Of a DNA stretch of 64,000 nucleotides, positions 34,275 through 43,522 are shown piece after piece (position 1 is the stretch's first letter; each line of letters opens with the position of its first letter). Source of the DNA: Pinisolibacter aquiterrae. GTDB taxonomy: Bacteria > Pseudomonadota > Alphaproteobacteria > Rhizobiales > Ancalomicrobiaceae. The notes beneath the pieces were generated by a model, which did no database searches, was not told the DNA's origin, and saw only the letters and a program-made list of their open reading frames with translations. The stretch is from positions 124,001 through 188,000 of the forward strand of contig NZ_JAFNIH010000025.1 of the NCBI RefSeq assembly GCF_019160155.1. Direction: 5' to 3'. Both the position numbers and the translations under genes were made by a program.

Positions 34275-35360
34275 TCACGAGATGGAAAGTGGCTTTCCGG
34301 TCGCGGCCGCTTCGACCACCTCGGCGAAATCGCCGGCGCCCGCCGAAAGCGCGCCGACGCGCGCCTCGGCGAAGAAGCGCTCGATCCGCTCGCCGATCTC
34401 CGCGACCGGCGCCCCGCGCAGCACCGCCTCGAGGTCGAGGATGGTGCGCGGCGGGGTCACGAAGAAGTCGCCGGTGATCAGGACCTCGCGGATCCGGTCG
34501 TCGGAGGCCCCTTCCCGGCGCACCCAGGCCTCGATCGTCCCGCCCGCGCCGTGCTTGGCGGCGTGACCGGCCTCGACGGGGGGAGAATCGATCTCGGCGA
34601 CGAAGTCGTCGGTCCCGATCTCCTCGTCATGGGCATGGGCGGCGAGCTCCTCCTCGCGCGCGGTGATCGCGCCCCATTCGGTGGCGATGCCGAGCCGTTC
34701 GGCGAGCCCCTCGAGGAGGGCCGCGCGGACCGCCTCGGTCGACGGCGTGGCCGGCCCGAGGAGCGTCTTCAGCGTGGTGACGCGGGCGCCGGCGTCGTCG
34801 AGCGCGCGCTTGGCGAGCTTCGCCTCGGGCACGTTCAGCGCCGCCAACATGCGTACGGGATCCATGTCGACGAGGATCGTCGCCTGATAGAACAGCGTGT
34901 CGCCGTCGAAGAAGCCGCCGGTGCCGGAGATCTTGCGACCTTCGACCTCGATGTCGTTGCGCGGCCGATAGCGGGCGGGCACGCCGAGTTTCGTCAGGCC
35001 GAGGGCGATCGATTCGCACACGCCCCGCGCCACATCGGCGAGGGTCGGAAGGTCGAGGCTCCGGCGATGGAACACGAGTTCCAGCCCGAACTGGCCTTCG
35101 TCCATATAGAGCGTGCCGCCGCCGGTGATGCGCCGGACCGTCTCGACGCCGTTCTGGCGACACCAGTCGAGCCGGATCTCGCGCGACAACGACTGATGCC
35201 GCCCGACCAGCGCCGAGGGCGAGAAGGTCAGGAAGCGGATCGTGTCGGGGATCTCGCCCGCCTTGTGCGCCTCGATCAGAGCCTGATCGAAGGCGATGTT
35301 GGCGCGGCCGCCGCGAACCCCGGTGTCGATGACGCGAAAGACCGGACCCATCTCAGGCAT
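34275..35360 (-). CDS. sHdr-type lipoate-protein ligase, fused large and small domains
   Basis: 361 aa of the LplA/BPL fold. Substrate-binding motif RRITGGGTLYMDEGQFGLEL and lysine motif RNDIEVEGRKISGTGGFF identify a lipoate/octanoate ligase. The C-terminal ~100 residues correspond to the LplB-like accessory domain, so both parts are in one chain. In sHdr-associated pathways this ligase (sLpl) loads octanoate or lipoate on LbpA. It overlaps the radical SAM gene by 8 bases; an alternative ATG is at 35351. Confidence 0.85.
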   Translation of the reverse strand: MPEMGPVFRVIDTGVRGGRANIAFDQALIEAHKAGEIPDTIRFLTFSPSALVGRHQSLSREIRLDWCRQNGVETVRRITGGGTLYMDEGQFGLELVFHRRSLDLPTLADVARGVCESIALGLTKLGVPARYRPRNDIEVEGRKISGTGGFFDGDTLFYQATILVDMDPVRMLAALNVPEAKLAKRALDDAGARVTTLKTLLGPATPSTEAVRAALLEGLAERLGIATEWGAITAREEELAAHAHDEEIGTDDFVAEIDSPPVEAGHAAKHGAGGTIEAWVRREGASDDRIREVLITGDFFVTPPRTILDLEAVLRGAPVAEIGERIERFFAEARVGALSAGAGDFAEVVEAAATGKPLSIS

Positions 35361-36609
35361 CCACCTTGGGCAGGTTCAGCTGACGGCGGATCTTGGCGCG
35401 ATCGCGCTTGTTCGGCTGAAACGGGAAGCTGGCGATGTCGGAGACCGGGCTGTCGCCATAGGGCCGGTCGCAGGCCGAGACGTCCTCGGCGACCTTGCCC
35501 GGGCAACCGGAGGTGCGGAAGGCCGTGCCCGCCTCGATCACCGTCTCGAGCTCGGCGCGCGGCAGGCCGAAATCGGCGACACGTCCATGATTGTCGAACC
35601 GCATCTGGTCGACGCGAAGGCCGCGATAATCGATGAGGTAACGGCCGAGCTGAACCCGGCGCCACTGGTCGCGCGGGGTCGCCGGCAGATGGTCCATCAG
35701 CGAGCCCTTCTCGGGGAAGAAGGAGAACATGTGGCTGTGGCCGCCGATGTCCTTGACCCGCTGGACCATCGCCAGCATCTCCGCCTCGGTCTCGCCCATG
35801 CCGGCGATCAGATGCACGCCGATCTTCTCGGGGCCGAAGATGTCGGCGGCGTGGCCCATCACCTCCCAATAGCGCTCCCAGCGATGCGGCCCGTCGACGG
35901 TCTTGCCGCGCGTGCGCTCGAAGATGTCCGGGGTGGCCGCGTCGAAGGCGACGGTGAACATGTCGGCGCCGAGATCCTTGAGGCGCTGCACGTCGGCGCG
36001 CTCCATCGTGGTCGGGTTCGACAGGATCGAGACGGGGATGTCCGACGGATCGATCCGATCGGTCCAGGTCTTCAGGACCGTCGGCGTGTCCGCATCCGAG
36101 TCGGGATGGGTGATCATCGAGATGCACATGCGGTGGAAGCTGGTCTTGGGACCTTGGCGCTTCACGATGTCGACGATCTCGGTCATCGGCACCGCCGGCC
36201 AGTCGACGCGGATGAAGTTGCGGTCGGCATAGTCGCGGTCCGCCTCCCGGTGCCGGGCGAGGCCGCAATAGGCGCAGTTGGCGCGGCAGCCTTCCGGGTA
36301 GGTGAGCAGGAGATTGAGGCAATGGGTGCAGGAGCAGCGATACATCTTGCCGCCCATCAGCCCGAGCGAGATCGCGGCCGCCGTCGACACCTGGACGTAG
36401 TCGGGCGAACGCATGTTCGGCGTCTGGATGTTGTCGTTCGGCAGATAGACGCCACGCGGCGCCACGTCACCGGCCTTCACTCGCGCGCCGTTCTTGGCCG
36501 AGGCGGGAACGACGGCGGGCGCGCGCGGCGCCATCGCGTCGAAGGGGTTGAAGTCGGGGGCGCCGGCGGTGGTGGGCCGGGTGGTCCCGTGGGTTTCCAG
36601 GCAGCTCAT
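35353..36609 (-). CDS. LipS-type radical SAM lipoyl synthase component
   Basis: 418 aa radical SAM protein. Cys108-x3-Cys112-x2-Cys115 (CRANCAYC) binds the SAM cluster. A preceding CSCTHC (Cys92, 94, 97) plus C-terminal Cys (SGCPGK, SACDRP) could hold an auxiliary cluster that donates sulfur. In the novel lipoate pathway two such enzymes, LipS1 and LipS2, act together; the second is at 37709. Which is LipS1 or LipS2 I cannot say. ATGA overlap with the flavoprotein gene before it. Confidence 0.82.
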   Translation of the reverse strand: MSCLETHGTTRPTTAGAPDFNPFDAMAPRAPAVVPASAKNGARVKAGDVAPRGVYLPNDNIQTPNMRSPDYVQVSTAAAISLGLMGGKMYRCSCTHCLNLLLTYPEGCRANCAYCGLARHREADRDYADRNFIRVDWPAVPMTEIVDIVKRQGPKTSFHRMCISMITHPDSDADTPTVLKTWTDRIDPSDIPVSILSNPTTMERADVQRLKDLGADMFTVAFDAATPDIFERTRGKTVDGPHRWERYWEVMGHAADIFGPEKIGVHLIAGMGETEAEMLAMVQRVKDIGGHSHMFSFFPEKGSLMDHLPATPRDQWRRVQLGRYLIDYRGLRVDQMRFDNHGRVADFGLPRAELETVIEAGTAFRTSGCPGKVAEDVSACDRPYGDSPVSDIASFPFQPNKRDRAKIRRQLNLPKVDA

Positions 36610-37712
36610 GCGGCTACTCCCGAATGTGGCGCCGCCTCGAGGGGCGCGGTCCAATAGTCGTCGTAGGCGATCCAGGCGCGCTGGAGATCGGCGGGCGTCG
36701 CCCGATGGCGGGCGCAGGCCGCGACGATCGCCTCGCGGCGGGCGACCGCACGGGTGAGCGCGGGGGCGAAGAGATCCTCGATCTCCTCGGCGTAGTCCTC
36801 GAGCGCGGCTCTCTCCCCGGCGATGCGCGCGGCTGCCGCCTCGCCCGCCATCCGGCCGGAGATCACGGCGGAGGCGATGCCGGCGCCGGTGATCGGATTG
36901 GTGAGGCCGCAGGCGTCGCCCGCCAGGATCACCTCGCGGCCGCCGAGCCGTCCCGACGGCGCCAGCAGGCCACCGGCCGGGATCAGCCCGCCGGTGATCG
37001 CCAGCACGTCCCAGCCGATCCGCCCCTCGCGCACCAACGTCGCTTGGAGCCCTTCGAGCAGGACCCGCAGGAAGCCGCGCGCCGGCGCGTCGACGCCGAG
37101 GCCGAGATTGGCGACGGACCCCTTCGGAAAGAGCCAGCCGTAGCCGCCGGGCATGGTGGCGGAGAGAAAGATGTCGGTGGCGTCGTGGGGCTCGAGCAGC
37201 GGCACGGTGATCTGGCGGGTGTGCGAGACCACCCGATTGACCGAGCCGATGGCCCGGCCGACCGCCGAGCGCGGACCGTCGGCGCCGACGATCACCCTCG
37301 CCTCGATCCGCGATCCGTCGGAGAGCGTCACGCCGGAGGCGTCGACCCGAGCGACGGGAGCGGAAAAGCGACATTCGGCCCCCGCCTCGCGCGCCGCCTC
37401 GACCAGCCCAGCGTCGAACCGCGCCCGATCGATGATCCAGCCGGGCAGCGCGTCGCGTCGCGGGCCGTCGCCTTCCGTGTAGGTCTCCATCGCCGCGATC
37501 GGCTGAACCGCGAAACGCCCGAGCGCCTCCACTTCGGAGCCGAGCGACAGCGGCACGAATTCCGCGCATTGCACCGGCTCGCCGGGCCGGACGCGCTTGT
37601 CGAGGCCGATCACGCGGGCGCCGGCCCGCGCGGCGGCCCGCGCCGCCGACGCTCCCGCCGGGCCGAGCCCGACCACGACCACGTCGCAAGCCTCGAGCGC
37701 CGCCCCGGTCAT
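36606..37712 (-). CDS. lipT: LipT-like geranylgeranyl-reductase-type flavoprotein
   Basis: 368 aa FAD-dependent oxidoreductase of the geranylgeranyl-reductase/FixC group: VVVGLGPAGASAARAAARAG (FAD ADP-binding), VIVGADGPRSAVGRA, and ILAGDACGLTNPITGAGI near the flavin. The LipT proteins linked with LipS1/LipS2 and sLpl belong to this family and may deliver electrons to the radical SAM step. It overlaps both radical SAM genes by 4 bases, so the four genes form one tightly coupled unit. Confidence 0.82.
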   Translation of the reverse strand: MTGAALEACDVVVVGLGPAGASAARAAARAGARVIGLDKRVRPGEPVQCAEFVPLSLGSEVEALGRFAVQPIAAMETYTEGDGPRRDALPGWIIDRARFDAGLVEAAREAGAECRFSAPVARVDASGVTLSDGSRIEARVIVGADGPRSAVGRAIGSVNRVVSHTRQITVPLLEPHDATDIFLSATMPGGYGWLFPKGSVANLGLGVDAPARGFLRVLLEGLQATLVREGRIGWDVLAITGGLIPAGGLLAPSGRLGGREVILAGDACGLTNPITGAGIASAVISGRMAGEAAAARIAGERAALEDYAEEIEDLFAPALTRAVARREAIVAACARHRATPADLQRAWIAYDDYWTAPLEAAPHSGVAA

Positions 37713-38758
37713 GCCGCGCAGGGGGCGATCCGCCCCCTCCCCTCGATCAGACCGTCGCGGGTCTCCTTCATGGAGCAGCAGGCCATCTGTTGCGTGTGCG
37801 GCCGGCCGATCATCCGCGCCACCTCGACCGCGCCTTCCGCCGGGAAGGCGATGCCGTCGAGGCCGGCCATGACGGCATAGGCATCGGTCACGCGCTTGTG
37901 CATGCCGGCCGGCCGCGCGCAGCCGAGCAGCACGTCGCGATCGGCCACGCGGGCGCGGCCTTCCAGGAAGATGCGCCCCACCTCGGCCGTATCCGGCGTC
38001 TCGAAAGTGCCGGGCGCGGCGTAGAACGGCATGATCACCACGAAGACCAGCGAATGGACCGGGTGACGCGCCACCATGTCGAGCGCCCGCGCCTCGCCGA
38101 GAATGCGGCCGTAATGGAGCCCGACGACGATGTGGGGGACGACCTCCATCCCCGTCTCGGTCAGCGCCGCCAGCGTCTCCTCGAAATCCTCCACCCGCCG
38201 GTCGAGATGGTAGACCTGCGCGATCGTCTCTTGCGCCCCGATCACGTCCATCATCACCGTGTCGACGCCGGCCGCCTCCATGGCGCGGGCGCGGACGCGG
38301 TCGATGAGGGCGGAATGGATCGCGATCTTCAGATGGGGAAAGTCACGCTTCAGCCCCTCGATGACGGGATAGAAGCGCTCGTAGCGGATCTCGTTGCGCT
38401 TGTCGGAACCGCCGGAGAGCAGGAAGCCGGAGAGCCCGCGGAGCGCGATCATGTCGCGGACGCGCCGGTCGAACTCCTCCGGCCTGAGCGCCGGAATCAT
38501 CGGCTTCAGGATCTCGGTGCGGCAATGGTCGCAGTTCAGCGCGCAGGCCGAGCCGGTGATCGAGAAGGCCGGGAACGTCCCCTTGGAACAGCCCGAGAGC
38601 TCGCTCGTCTCATATTCCTTGAAGGTGGGCGTGGAGAAACGGATCGGCCCACGCTGGGACCGGCCCGCCGCCGCCCGTTCCATCTCGGCGAGCAGGGCGG
38701 CATCGAAGACGGCATCCTCGAGCGGCTCGATCGCGGCGATCGCTTCCGACCAACCCAT
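37709..38758 (-). CDS. second LipS-type radical SAM protein
   Basis: 349 aa radical SAM enzyme with Cys72-x3-Cys76-x2-Cys79 (CALNCDHC) and extra Cys at 57 (SGCSKG) and in the C-terminal half (LGCARP; MACCSM). It is the first gene of the lipoate-assembly operon and the partner of the gene at 35353. The operon makes protein-bound lipoate for LbpA independently of LipA. A shared operator-like site lies 43 bases upstream. Confidence 0.82.
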   Translation of the reverse strand: MGWSEAIAAIEPLEDAVFDAALLAEMERAAAGRSQRGPIRFSTPTFKEYETSELSGCSKGTFPAFSITGSACALNCDHCRTEILKPMIPALRPEEFDRRVRDMIALRGLSGFLLSGGSDKRNEIRYERFYPVIEGLKRDFPHLKIAIHSALIDRVRARAMEAAGVDTVMMDVIGAQETIAQVYHLDRRVEDFEETLAALTETGMEVVPHIVVGLHYGRILGEARALDMVARHPVHSLVFVVIMPFYAAPGTFETPDTAEVGRIFLEGRARVADRDVLLGCARPAGMHKRVTDAYAVMAGLDGIAFPAEGAVEVARMIGRPHTQQMACCSMKETRDGLIEGRGRIAPCAA

Positions 38759-38800
38759 CCGACGCTCTCCCTCGCTTCGTTTCGAGTCTCACATGCGAAA

Positions 38801-38816
38801 CTTCTGATATTTCGAT
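38801..38816. promoter_or_regulatory. SqrR/BigR-like operator, lipoate operon
   Basis: CTTCTGATATTTCGAT is a degenerate copy of the shared element (core TGATATTT) within CGAAA-N9-TTTCG. It lies 43 bases before the first lip gene and within the 164-base gap behind the deacetylase gene. The remainder of that gap is featureless. Confidence 0.4.
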
Positions 38817-38922
38817 CGAGGTAACTCCCATTCACCGTCCGACGCAATCGGGATGAACCCTGAAACCATGCGGCAAGTTGGCCGATCGCGCAATTTGCGT
38901 TTCTAATCGGTTCACATTTTCT

Positions 38923-40032
38923 TCAGCCGGCCCGGATCGCGCCCGCGATGGTCCGAATCTCGTCTCGAATCGGCCCTTCGCTCGGCAAATCGACCAAGGT
39001 GGTCGTCCATGCGGGATCGCGGTCCTCCTCCTCGACCAGGTCGCAGTCGAGCGCCGCGAGCCGGGCGCGCGAGACCTCCGGCAGGGTCCCCGGCAACGGG
39101 AATCCGGCGAGAACGCCCCACAATCCGGCCCAATACCGCGCCAGCGTCCAGGGATTGTAGCCGCCGCCGCCGAGCACGACGGCCCGGGACGCGTGGGCGA
39201 TGACCTGCGTCACCGCCCGCCACAGCGCGCCGTTGGAGAGTCGCATGCTCGACAGAGGATCGCCCAGGAGCGGATCGGCGCCGCAGGTGACCACGACCGC
39301 CTCCGGCTCCAGCCGCTCGAGAATCGGCGCCACGCCCTCGGTGATCAGGAGATCGTATTCGGCGTCGACGATGCCACGTGGGACCGGCGCGTTGCGCGCC
39401 CTGCCCTCGCGGCGATCGTCGAGGGCGCCGGTCCCCGGCCAGCGCCCGGCCTCGTGGATCGAGATCGTCCAGACGCGCGGATCGCTCGCGAAGGCATTCT
39501 CGACCCCGTCGCCGTGATGGGCGTCGAGATCGACATAGGCGACCCGCTCGAGGCCGCCGTCGAGCAGGCCGAGGATCGCGAAGACCGGGTCGTTGAAGTA
39601 GCAGAAGCCCGAGGCCCCGTCGGGCCGGCCGTGATGGGTGCCGCCGGCCGGATGGAACGCGACGCGCCCGTCGAGGGCGAGACGCGCCGCCTCGAACGAC
39701 CCGCCGACGCTGGTCGAGGCGCGCTCGAACACGCCGGCGAAGAGGGGATTCTCCATCCCCCCGAGCCCGTGCCGGGCCCGGACCTCGGGCGCCACCACCC
39801 CGCTCGCATCGGCCGCCGCGAGTGCCGAAACCCAGTCGCGGGTGTGAAACCGCGTCAACAGGTCGCAGTCGGCGACGGGGGACGAATGGACCCGCCCGGC
39901 GAGCCAACCGAGGTCGCCGGCGAGGTCCAGAGCGGTCTCGACCCGCGCGATCGCCAGCGGATGATTGCGGCCGTACGCCGCACGACGGTAGACGTCGGAG
40001 GCGACGACGACGGCTTCATTGAGGAATTTCAT
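38923..40032 (-). CDS. histone deacetylase/AcuC-family amidohydrolase
   Basis: 369 aa zinc hydrolase of the arginase-deacetylase superfamily. Zinc ligands lie in YVDLDAHHGDG and CGADPLLGDP; GGTHHGRPDGASGFCYFND carries the catalytic His pair; GGGGYNPWTLARYW is the C-terminal signature. It is most like AcuC-type protein deacetylases or acetylpolyamine hydrolases. Being upstream of, and on the same strand as, the lipoate operon could be chance. It shares its 197-base promoter region with the divergent dsrE2-like gene. Confidence 0.88.
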   Translation of the reverse strand: MKFLNEAVVVASDVYRRAAYGRNHPLAIARVETALDLAGDLGWLAGRVHSSPVADCDLLTRFHTRDWVSALAAADASGVVAPEVRARHGLGGMENPLFAGVFERASTSVGGSFEAARLALDGRVAFHPAGGTHHGRPDGASGFCYFNDPVFAILGLLDGGLERVAYVDLDAHHGDGVENAFASDPRVWTISIHEAGRWPGTGALDDRREGRARNAPVPRGIVDAEYDLLITEGVAPILERLEPEAVVVTCGADPLLGDPLSSMRLSNGALWRAVTQVIAHASRAVVLGGGGYNPWTLARYWAGLWGVLAGFPLPGTLPEVSRARLAALDCDLVEEEDRDPAWTTTLVDLPSEGPIRDEIRTIAGAIRAG

Positions 40033-40156
40033 TCGACATTTCAATTGTTCACGTCTTTCCTTCGCGTCTGCGAACACCGCAGTGCAGCGGATTTCCTTCG
40101 CAAAACAACAGACTTGCGACGCCGGGGCGGCGGGCCTACCCCTCTTCCATCGCAGC

Positions 40157-40172
40157 ATTCTGATATGCGAAT
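40157..40172. promoter_or_regulatory. SqrR/BigR consensus operator, dsrE2-tusA promoter
   Basis: ATTCTGATATGCGAAT is an exact ATTC-N8-GAAT, the published SqrR recognition pattern, and shares its TGATAT core with the other copies here. It lies 58 bases before the dsrE2-like gene. Confidence 0.6.
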
Positions 40173-40229
40173 ATGCCCTGAAAGACGGCAACGACGCATG
40201 ATCAGACCGTCAGGAGGCGATGTCCGACG

Positions 40230-40730
40230 ATGAGCGAACAAGACGACAACAAGCCCAAGTCGATGACCATCATCGTGACCAAGGGGTCGCTGGACTGGGC
40301 CTACCCGCCCTTCATCCTGGCGACGACCGCGGCGGCGATGGGTGTCGACGTGACTCTCTTCTTCACCTTCTATGGTCTGCCGCTCCTCAAGAAGAAGCTC
40401 GACCTGCAGGTGACCACGCTGGGCAACCCGGCGATGGCGATGCCGATGATGGGCACCCACATGGTGATGCCCAATCTGATCGGCATGTTGCCGGGTGTCG
40501 ACGCCATGGCGTCCAAGATGATGAAGAACATGATCGCCAAGAAGGGCGTGGCCTCGATCGAGGAGCTGCGCGACATGGCGATCGAGTGCGACGTCAAGAT
40601 GATCGCCTGTCAGATGACGATGGATCTGTTCGAGTTCGACAGGAACGACATGATCGACGGCATCACGCTCGGCGGCGCCGCCACCTACATGGAAAACGCC
40701 CTGAAGTCCGACATCAACCTCTACATCTGA
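40230..40730 (+). CDS. DsrE2/DsrE3-type sulfurtransferase
   Basis: 166 aa DsrE-like protein of the COG2044 group (SMTIIVTKGSLDWAYPPFILATTAAAMG; LFFTFYG). Two Cys near the end of the fold, Cys120 and Cys127 (IECDVKMIACQMTMDLFEF), are candidate persulfide carriers. The hydrophobic 26-53 region may bind membrane or be core. It is followed 58 bases later by tusA, its usual partner in sulfur oxidisers (rhd-tusA-dsrE2), though no rhodanese is present. GGAGG lies 12 bases upstream. Confidence 0.85.
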   Translation: MSEQDDNKPKSMTIIVTKGSLDWAYPPFILATTAAAMGVDVTLFFTFYGLPLLKKKLDLQVTTLGNPAMAMPMMGTHMVMPNLIGMLPGVDAMASKMMKNMIAKKGVASIEELRDMAIECDVKMIACQMTMDLFEFDRNDMIDGITLGGAATYMENALKSDINLYI

Positions 40731-40788
40731 GCGCCGGCCGCATGCCGGCGCTCCCCTTCCCCACGACCTCCCACGAAAGGGTTTCGTC

Positions 40789-41016
40789 ATGGCCGATCAG
40801 GTCCTCGACGCCAAGGGTCTCAACTGCCCGCTGCCGATCATCAAGACGAAGAAGATGCTCAAGGAGTTGCCGGTCGGCAACACTCTGGAAGTGATTGCCA
40901 CCGACCCCGGTTCCGTGGCCGACTTCGCCGCCTTCTGCCGTACCACCGGGAACGAAATGGTGGAACAATCGCAGGACGGTGCGGTGTTCAGATTCGTCAT
41001 TCGCCGCGCGGCGTGA
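40789..41016 (+). CDS. tusA: TusA-family sulfur carrier protein, second copy
   Basis: 75 aa with the C-P-x-P site Cys13 (GLNCPLPIIKTK) and an extra Cys50 in FCRTTGN. About 58 of 75 residues equal those of the tusA near soeC. It should exchange sulfur with the DsrE2-like protein encoded just upstream and pass it on to DsrEFH/DsrC or the DsrE-LbpA branch. Confidence 0.93.
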   Translation: MADQVLDAKGLNCPLPIIKTKKMLKELPVGNTLEVIATDPGSVADFAAFCRTTGNEMVEQSQDGAVFRFVIRRAA

Positions 41017-41316
41017 GCGAGATCACGATCTACCGGAAGCGACGGGGACGCGACCGGAAGAGGAATGGAACCACCGACGTCCGACGCGGCTCCACCGCGA
41101 GAGGCATTCGGTGGTTCAGCCCTTTCGGGGCGACTGGAATATCGGAGTGTCGACGATCGGCGGGCCGGGGGGTTCGTCGGTCTCGGGGGTCCGGGAGGGG
41201 GACGCGAGGCGCTCTTCCACCGGATCCTCGCCCAAGAACAAGCAAGAACGTTCCCGCGCGGGCCACGCGGGTGCGATGGGCGGACCGAAGGTCTCGGGAC
41301 CGCATTGGGGGATAGT
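41017..41316 (+). other. intergenic, no feature recognised
   Basis: 300 bases between tusA and the FadL-type gene. The FadL reading frame stays open through part of it, but without conserved residues or a Shine-Dalgarno sequence. I see no terminator, operator-like element or RNA gene. Confidence 0.5.
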
Positions 41317-42588
41317 ATGACGATCAGGCATCTCGTCGGCGGGGTCTCCGCGCTCGCGCTCGCCGCCACCGCCCTTCTCGGGGCCGGCTCGGCCGCGAAC
41401 GCCACCGAAGGTTATTTCCAGACCGGCTATGGCACGATCCAGAAGGCGCAGTCGGGCGCCGGCGTCGCCAATCCGGAAGATGCGATGAGCCTTTCGGTCA
41501 ACCCGGCCGGTCTCGTCTCGATCGGCGATCGCTTCAACGCCGCCTTCACCGTGTTCTCGCCCCAGCGCGACGTCACCGCGAACGGCTTCGGCATGCTCCC
41601 GGGCGGCACGACCACCAGCGAGAGCAACTTCTTCCTGATGCCGAACATGGCCTATTCCCGCCAGATCGACGCGCAGTCGGCCTGGGGCGTCGCGGTCTTC
41701 GGCAACGGCGGCATGAACACCGATTGGCCGGGCATGGCGCGCGCCTTCGCCGCCTGCGGCGGCGGCACGGGTCTCTTCTGCGGCGGTCAGGCCGGCGTCA
41801 ACCTCGAGCAGATGTTCGTGTCGGTCGGCTACGCCCGCCGCATGGGCGACTTCTCGGTCGGTGTCGCCCCGGTCTTCGCCATCCAGAAGTTCCGCGCCTC
41901 GGGCCTCGCCGCCTTCACCGGCTTCTCCGCCTCGCCGACCAATCTCACCAACAACGGTGACGACTGGTCCTATGGCGCCGGCGTGCGCGCCGGTCTGCAG
42001 TGGAACGTCACCCCGGGCGTGCGCTTCGGCCTGTCCGGTCAGACCCCGATCTGGTCGACCAAGTTCGACAGGTATTCGGGCCTCTTCGCCGACGGCGGCA
42101 GCTTCGACATTCCCGCCAACGTCACCGCCGGTGTCGCCTGGGACGCCATGCCCGGCGTGACCCTGATGGCCGACTATCGCCACATCTTCTATGCGTCCGT
42201 CCCGGCGATCGCCAACACCTCGGCGACCCTCGGCGCGGTTCCGCTCGGCGCCAGCGGCGGCCCCGGCTTCGGCTGGCGCGACGTCGACGTCTTCGCCTTC
42301 GCCGCCGCGTGGAAGGTCACCGCGGACGCGACGCTGCGGGTCGGCTATTCGCACAACACCAACCCGGTCCGCTCCCAGGACGCGTTCTTCAACATCTTCG
42401 CCCCGGGCATCGTCACCGACCACGTCTCGGCCGGTATGAGCTATCAGCTCAACAAGAACTCCGGCATCGATCTGGCCGTGGCCTATGTGCCGCGCGCCCG
42501 TCTCGACGGCGTCGACATGTTCGGTCAGCCGATCTCGCTGTCGATGGAGCAGTACGAGGTCTCGCTCGGCTACAGCTACAAGTTCTGA
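41317..42588 (+). CDS. FadL/OmpP1/TodX-type outer membrane channel
   Basis: 423 aa. Signal peptide (about residues 1-30, ending NATEG), then an N-terminal plug region with AQSGAGVANPEDAMSLSVNPAGLV, the FadL-family signature, and a beta-barrel ending in SLGYSYKF with a terminal Phe. Such channels admit hydrophobic compounds. Next to dsrE2-tusA it might pass elemental sulfur or polysulfide chains, but this is inference. The ATG at 41317 is preceded by GGGGGA. Confidence 0.9.
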   Translation: MTIRHLVGGVSALALAATALLGAGSAANATEGYFQTGYGTIQKAQSGAGVANPEDAMSLSVNPAGLVSIGDRFNAAFTVFSPQRDVTANGFGMLPGGTTTSESNFFLMPNMAYSRQIDAQSAWGVAVFGNGGMNTDWPGMARAFAACGGGTGLFCGGQAGVNLEQMFVSVGYARRMGDFSVGVAPVFAIQKFRASGLAAFTGFSASPTNLTNNGDDWSYGAGVRAGLQWNVTPGVRFGLSGQTPIWSTKFDRYSGLFADGGSFDIPANVTAGVAWDAMPGVTLMADYRHIFYASVPAIANTSATLGAVPLGASGGPGFGWRDVDVFAFAAAWKVTADATLRVGYSHNTNPVRSQDAFFNIFAPGIVTDHVSAGMSYQLNKNSGIDLAVAYVPRARLDGVDMFGQPISLSMEQYEVSLGYSYKF

Positions 42589-42611
42589 TCTCCGAGGGGA
42601 TCGAACGAAGA

Positions 42612-42639
42612 AACGGCGCCGGAGCGATCCGGCGCCGTT
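42612..42639 (+). terminator. factor-independent terminator after fadL-type gene
   Basis: AACGGCGCCGGA and TCCGGCGCCGTT form a 12-bp perfect stem with loop GCGA and are followed by TTCCGTTTT. It lies 23 bases past the stop and before the convergent cbbE, so it may work in both directions. Confidence 0.85.
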
Positions 42640-42729
42640 TTCCGTTTTCCGCCTTCGGTCGCGAGTGCTTGCGACCTCCCGGGCAGGCGAGGGCCGTCTG
42701 GATGGCCCCCCCACCGACGCCCCCTCGCC

Positions 42730-43392
42730 TCACGCGGCCGCGCCGGCCCTGAGCGCCGCGACCGCCGCCGCATAGTCGGCCTTCTTGAAGATCGCCGAGC
42801 CCGCCACCACCGTGTCGGCGCCGGCCTTCGTCACCGCGCCGATCGTGTCCGGGGCGACGCCGCCGTCGACCTGGAGGCGGATGGCGCGCCCGGAGCGATC
42901 GATGCGGGCGCGCACGTCCGCGATCTTGTCGAGCACGTGCGGCAGGAAGGCCTGCCCGCCGAAGCCGGGATTGACCGACATCAGCAGCACCAGATCGACC
43001 TGATCGAGCACGCAGTCGAGCGTCGCGACCGGCGTCGCCGGATTGAGCACCACGCCGACCTCGCATCCCTTCTGGCGGATCAGCCGCAGCGAGCGGTCGA
43101 GATGTTTCGTCGCCTCGACGTGGATCGAGATCAGATCCGCGCCGGCGTCGGCGAAACTCTCGATCAGCGCGTCGACCGGCTCGACCATCAGATGGGCGTC
43201 GATCTTGAGCTTCGTCCAGGGCTTGATCGCCTGGAGCACCATCGGGCCGAAGGTCAGGTTGGGGACGAAGTGATTGTCCATCACGTCGAAATGGATCCAG
43301 TCGGCGCCGGCCGCCTCGACGGCGCGGACCTCCTCGCCCAGGCGGGCGAAGTCGGCGGAGAGGATCGACGGAGCGATGACGAGCGGGAGCAT
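42730..43392 (-). CDS. cbbE: ribulose-phosphate 3-epimerase
   Basis: 220 aa TIM-barrel epimerase converting xylulose 5-phosphate to ribulose 5-phosphate. Motifs [42 protein letters not shown] and QVDGGV carry the catalytic Asp pair and metal ligands. Last gene of the cbb operon, 130 bases after cbbT. Confidence 0.96.
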   Translation of the reverse strand: MLPLVIAPSILSADFARLGEEVRAVEAAGADWIHFDVMDNHFVPNLTFGPMVLQAIKPWTKLKIDAHLMVEPVDALIESFADAGADLISIHVEATKHLDRSLRLIRQKGCEVGVVLNPATPVATLDCVLDQVDLVLLMSVNPGFGGQAFLPHVLDKIADVRARIDRSGRAIRLQVDGGVAPDTIGAVTKAGADTVVAGSAIFKKADYAAAVAALRAGAAA

Positions 43393-43522
43393 GGCGCACC
43401 TCTGAAGCGACGGTCGCCGGCGGACCGTGGGGGGAAAGAAATGCCCGGAGAGCGAGAGGCGCGGGCCGACGCGGATCCCTCTCTCCGGGCCGTCCCTCGG
43501 GTCGGGGGACGTATCGGGTTCG

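Noticed and set aside
41065-41316. N-terminal extension of the FadL-type protein
   Set aside because: The signal peptide begins at 41317 and the upstream residues are low-complexity without conservation.
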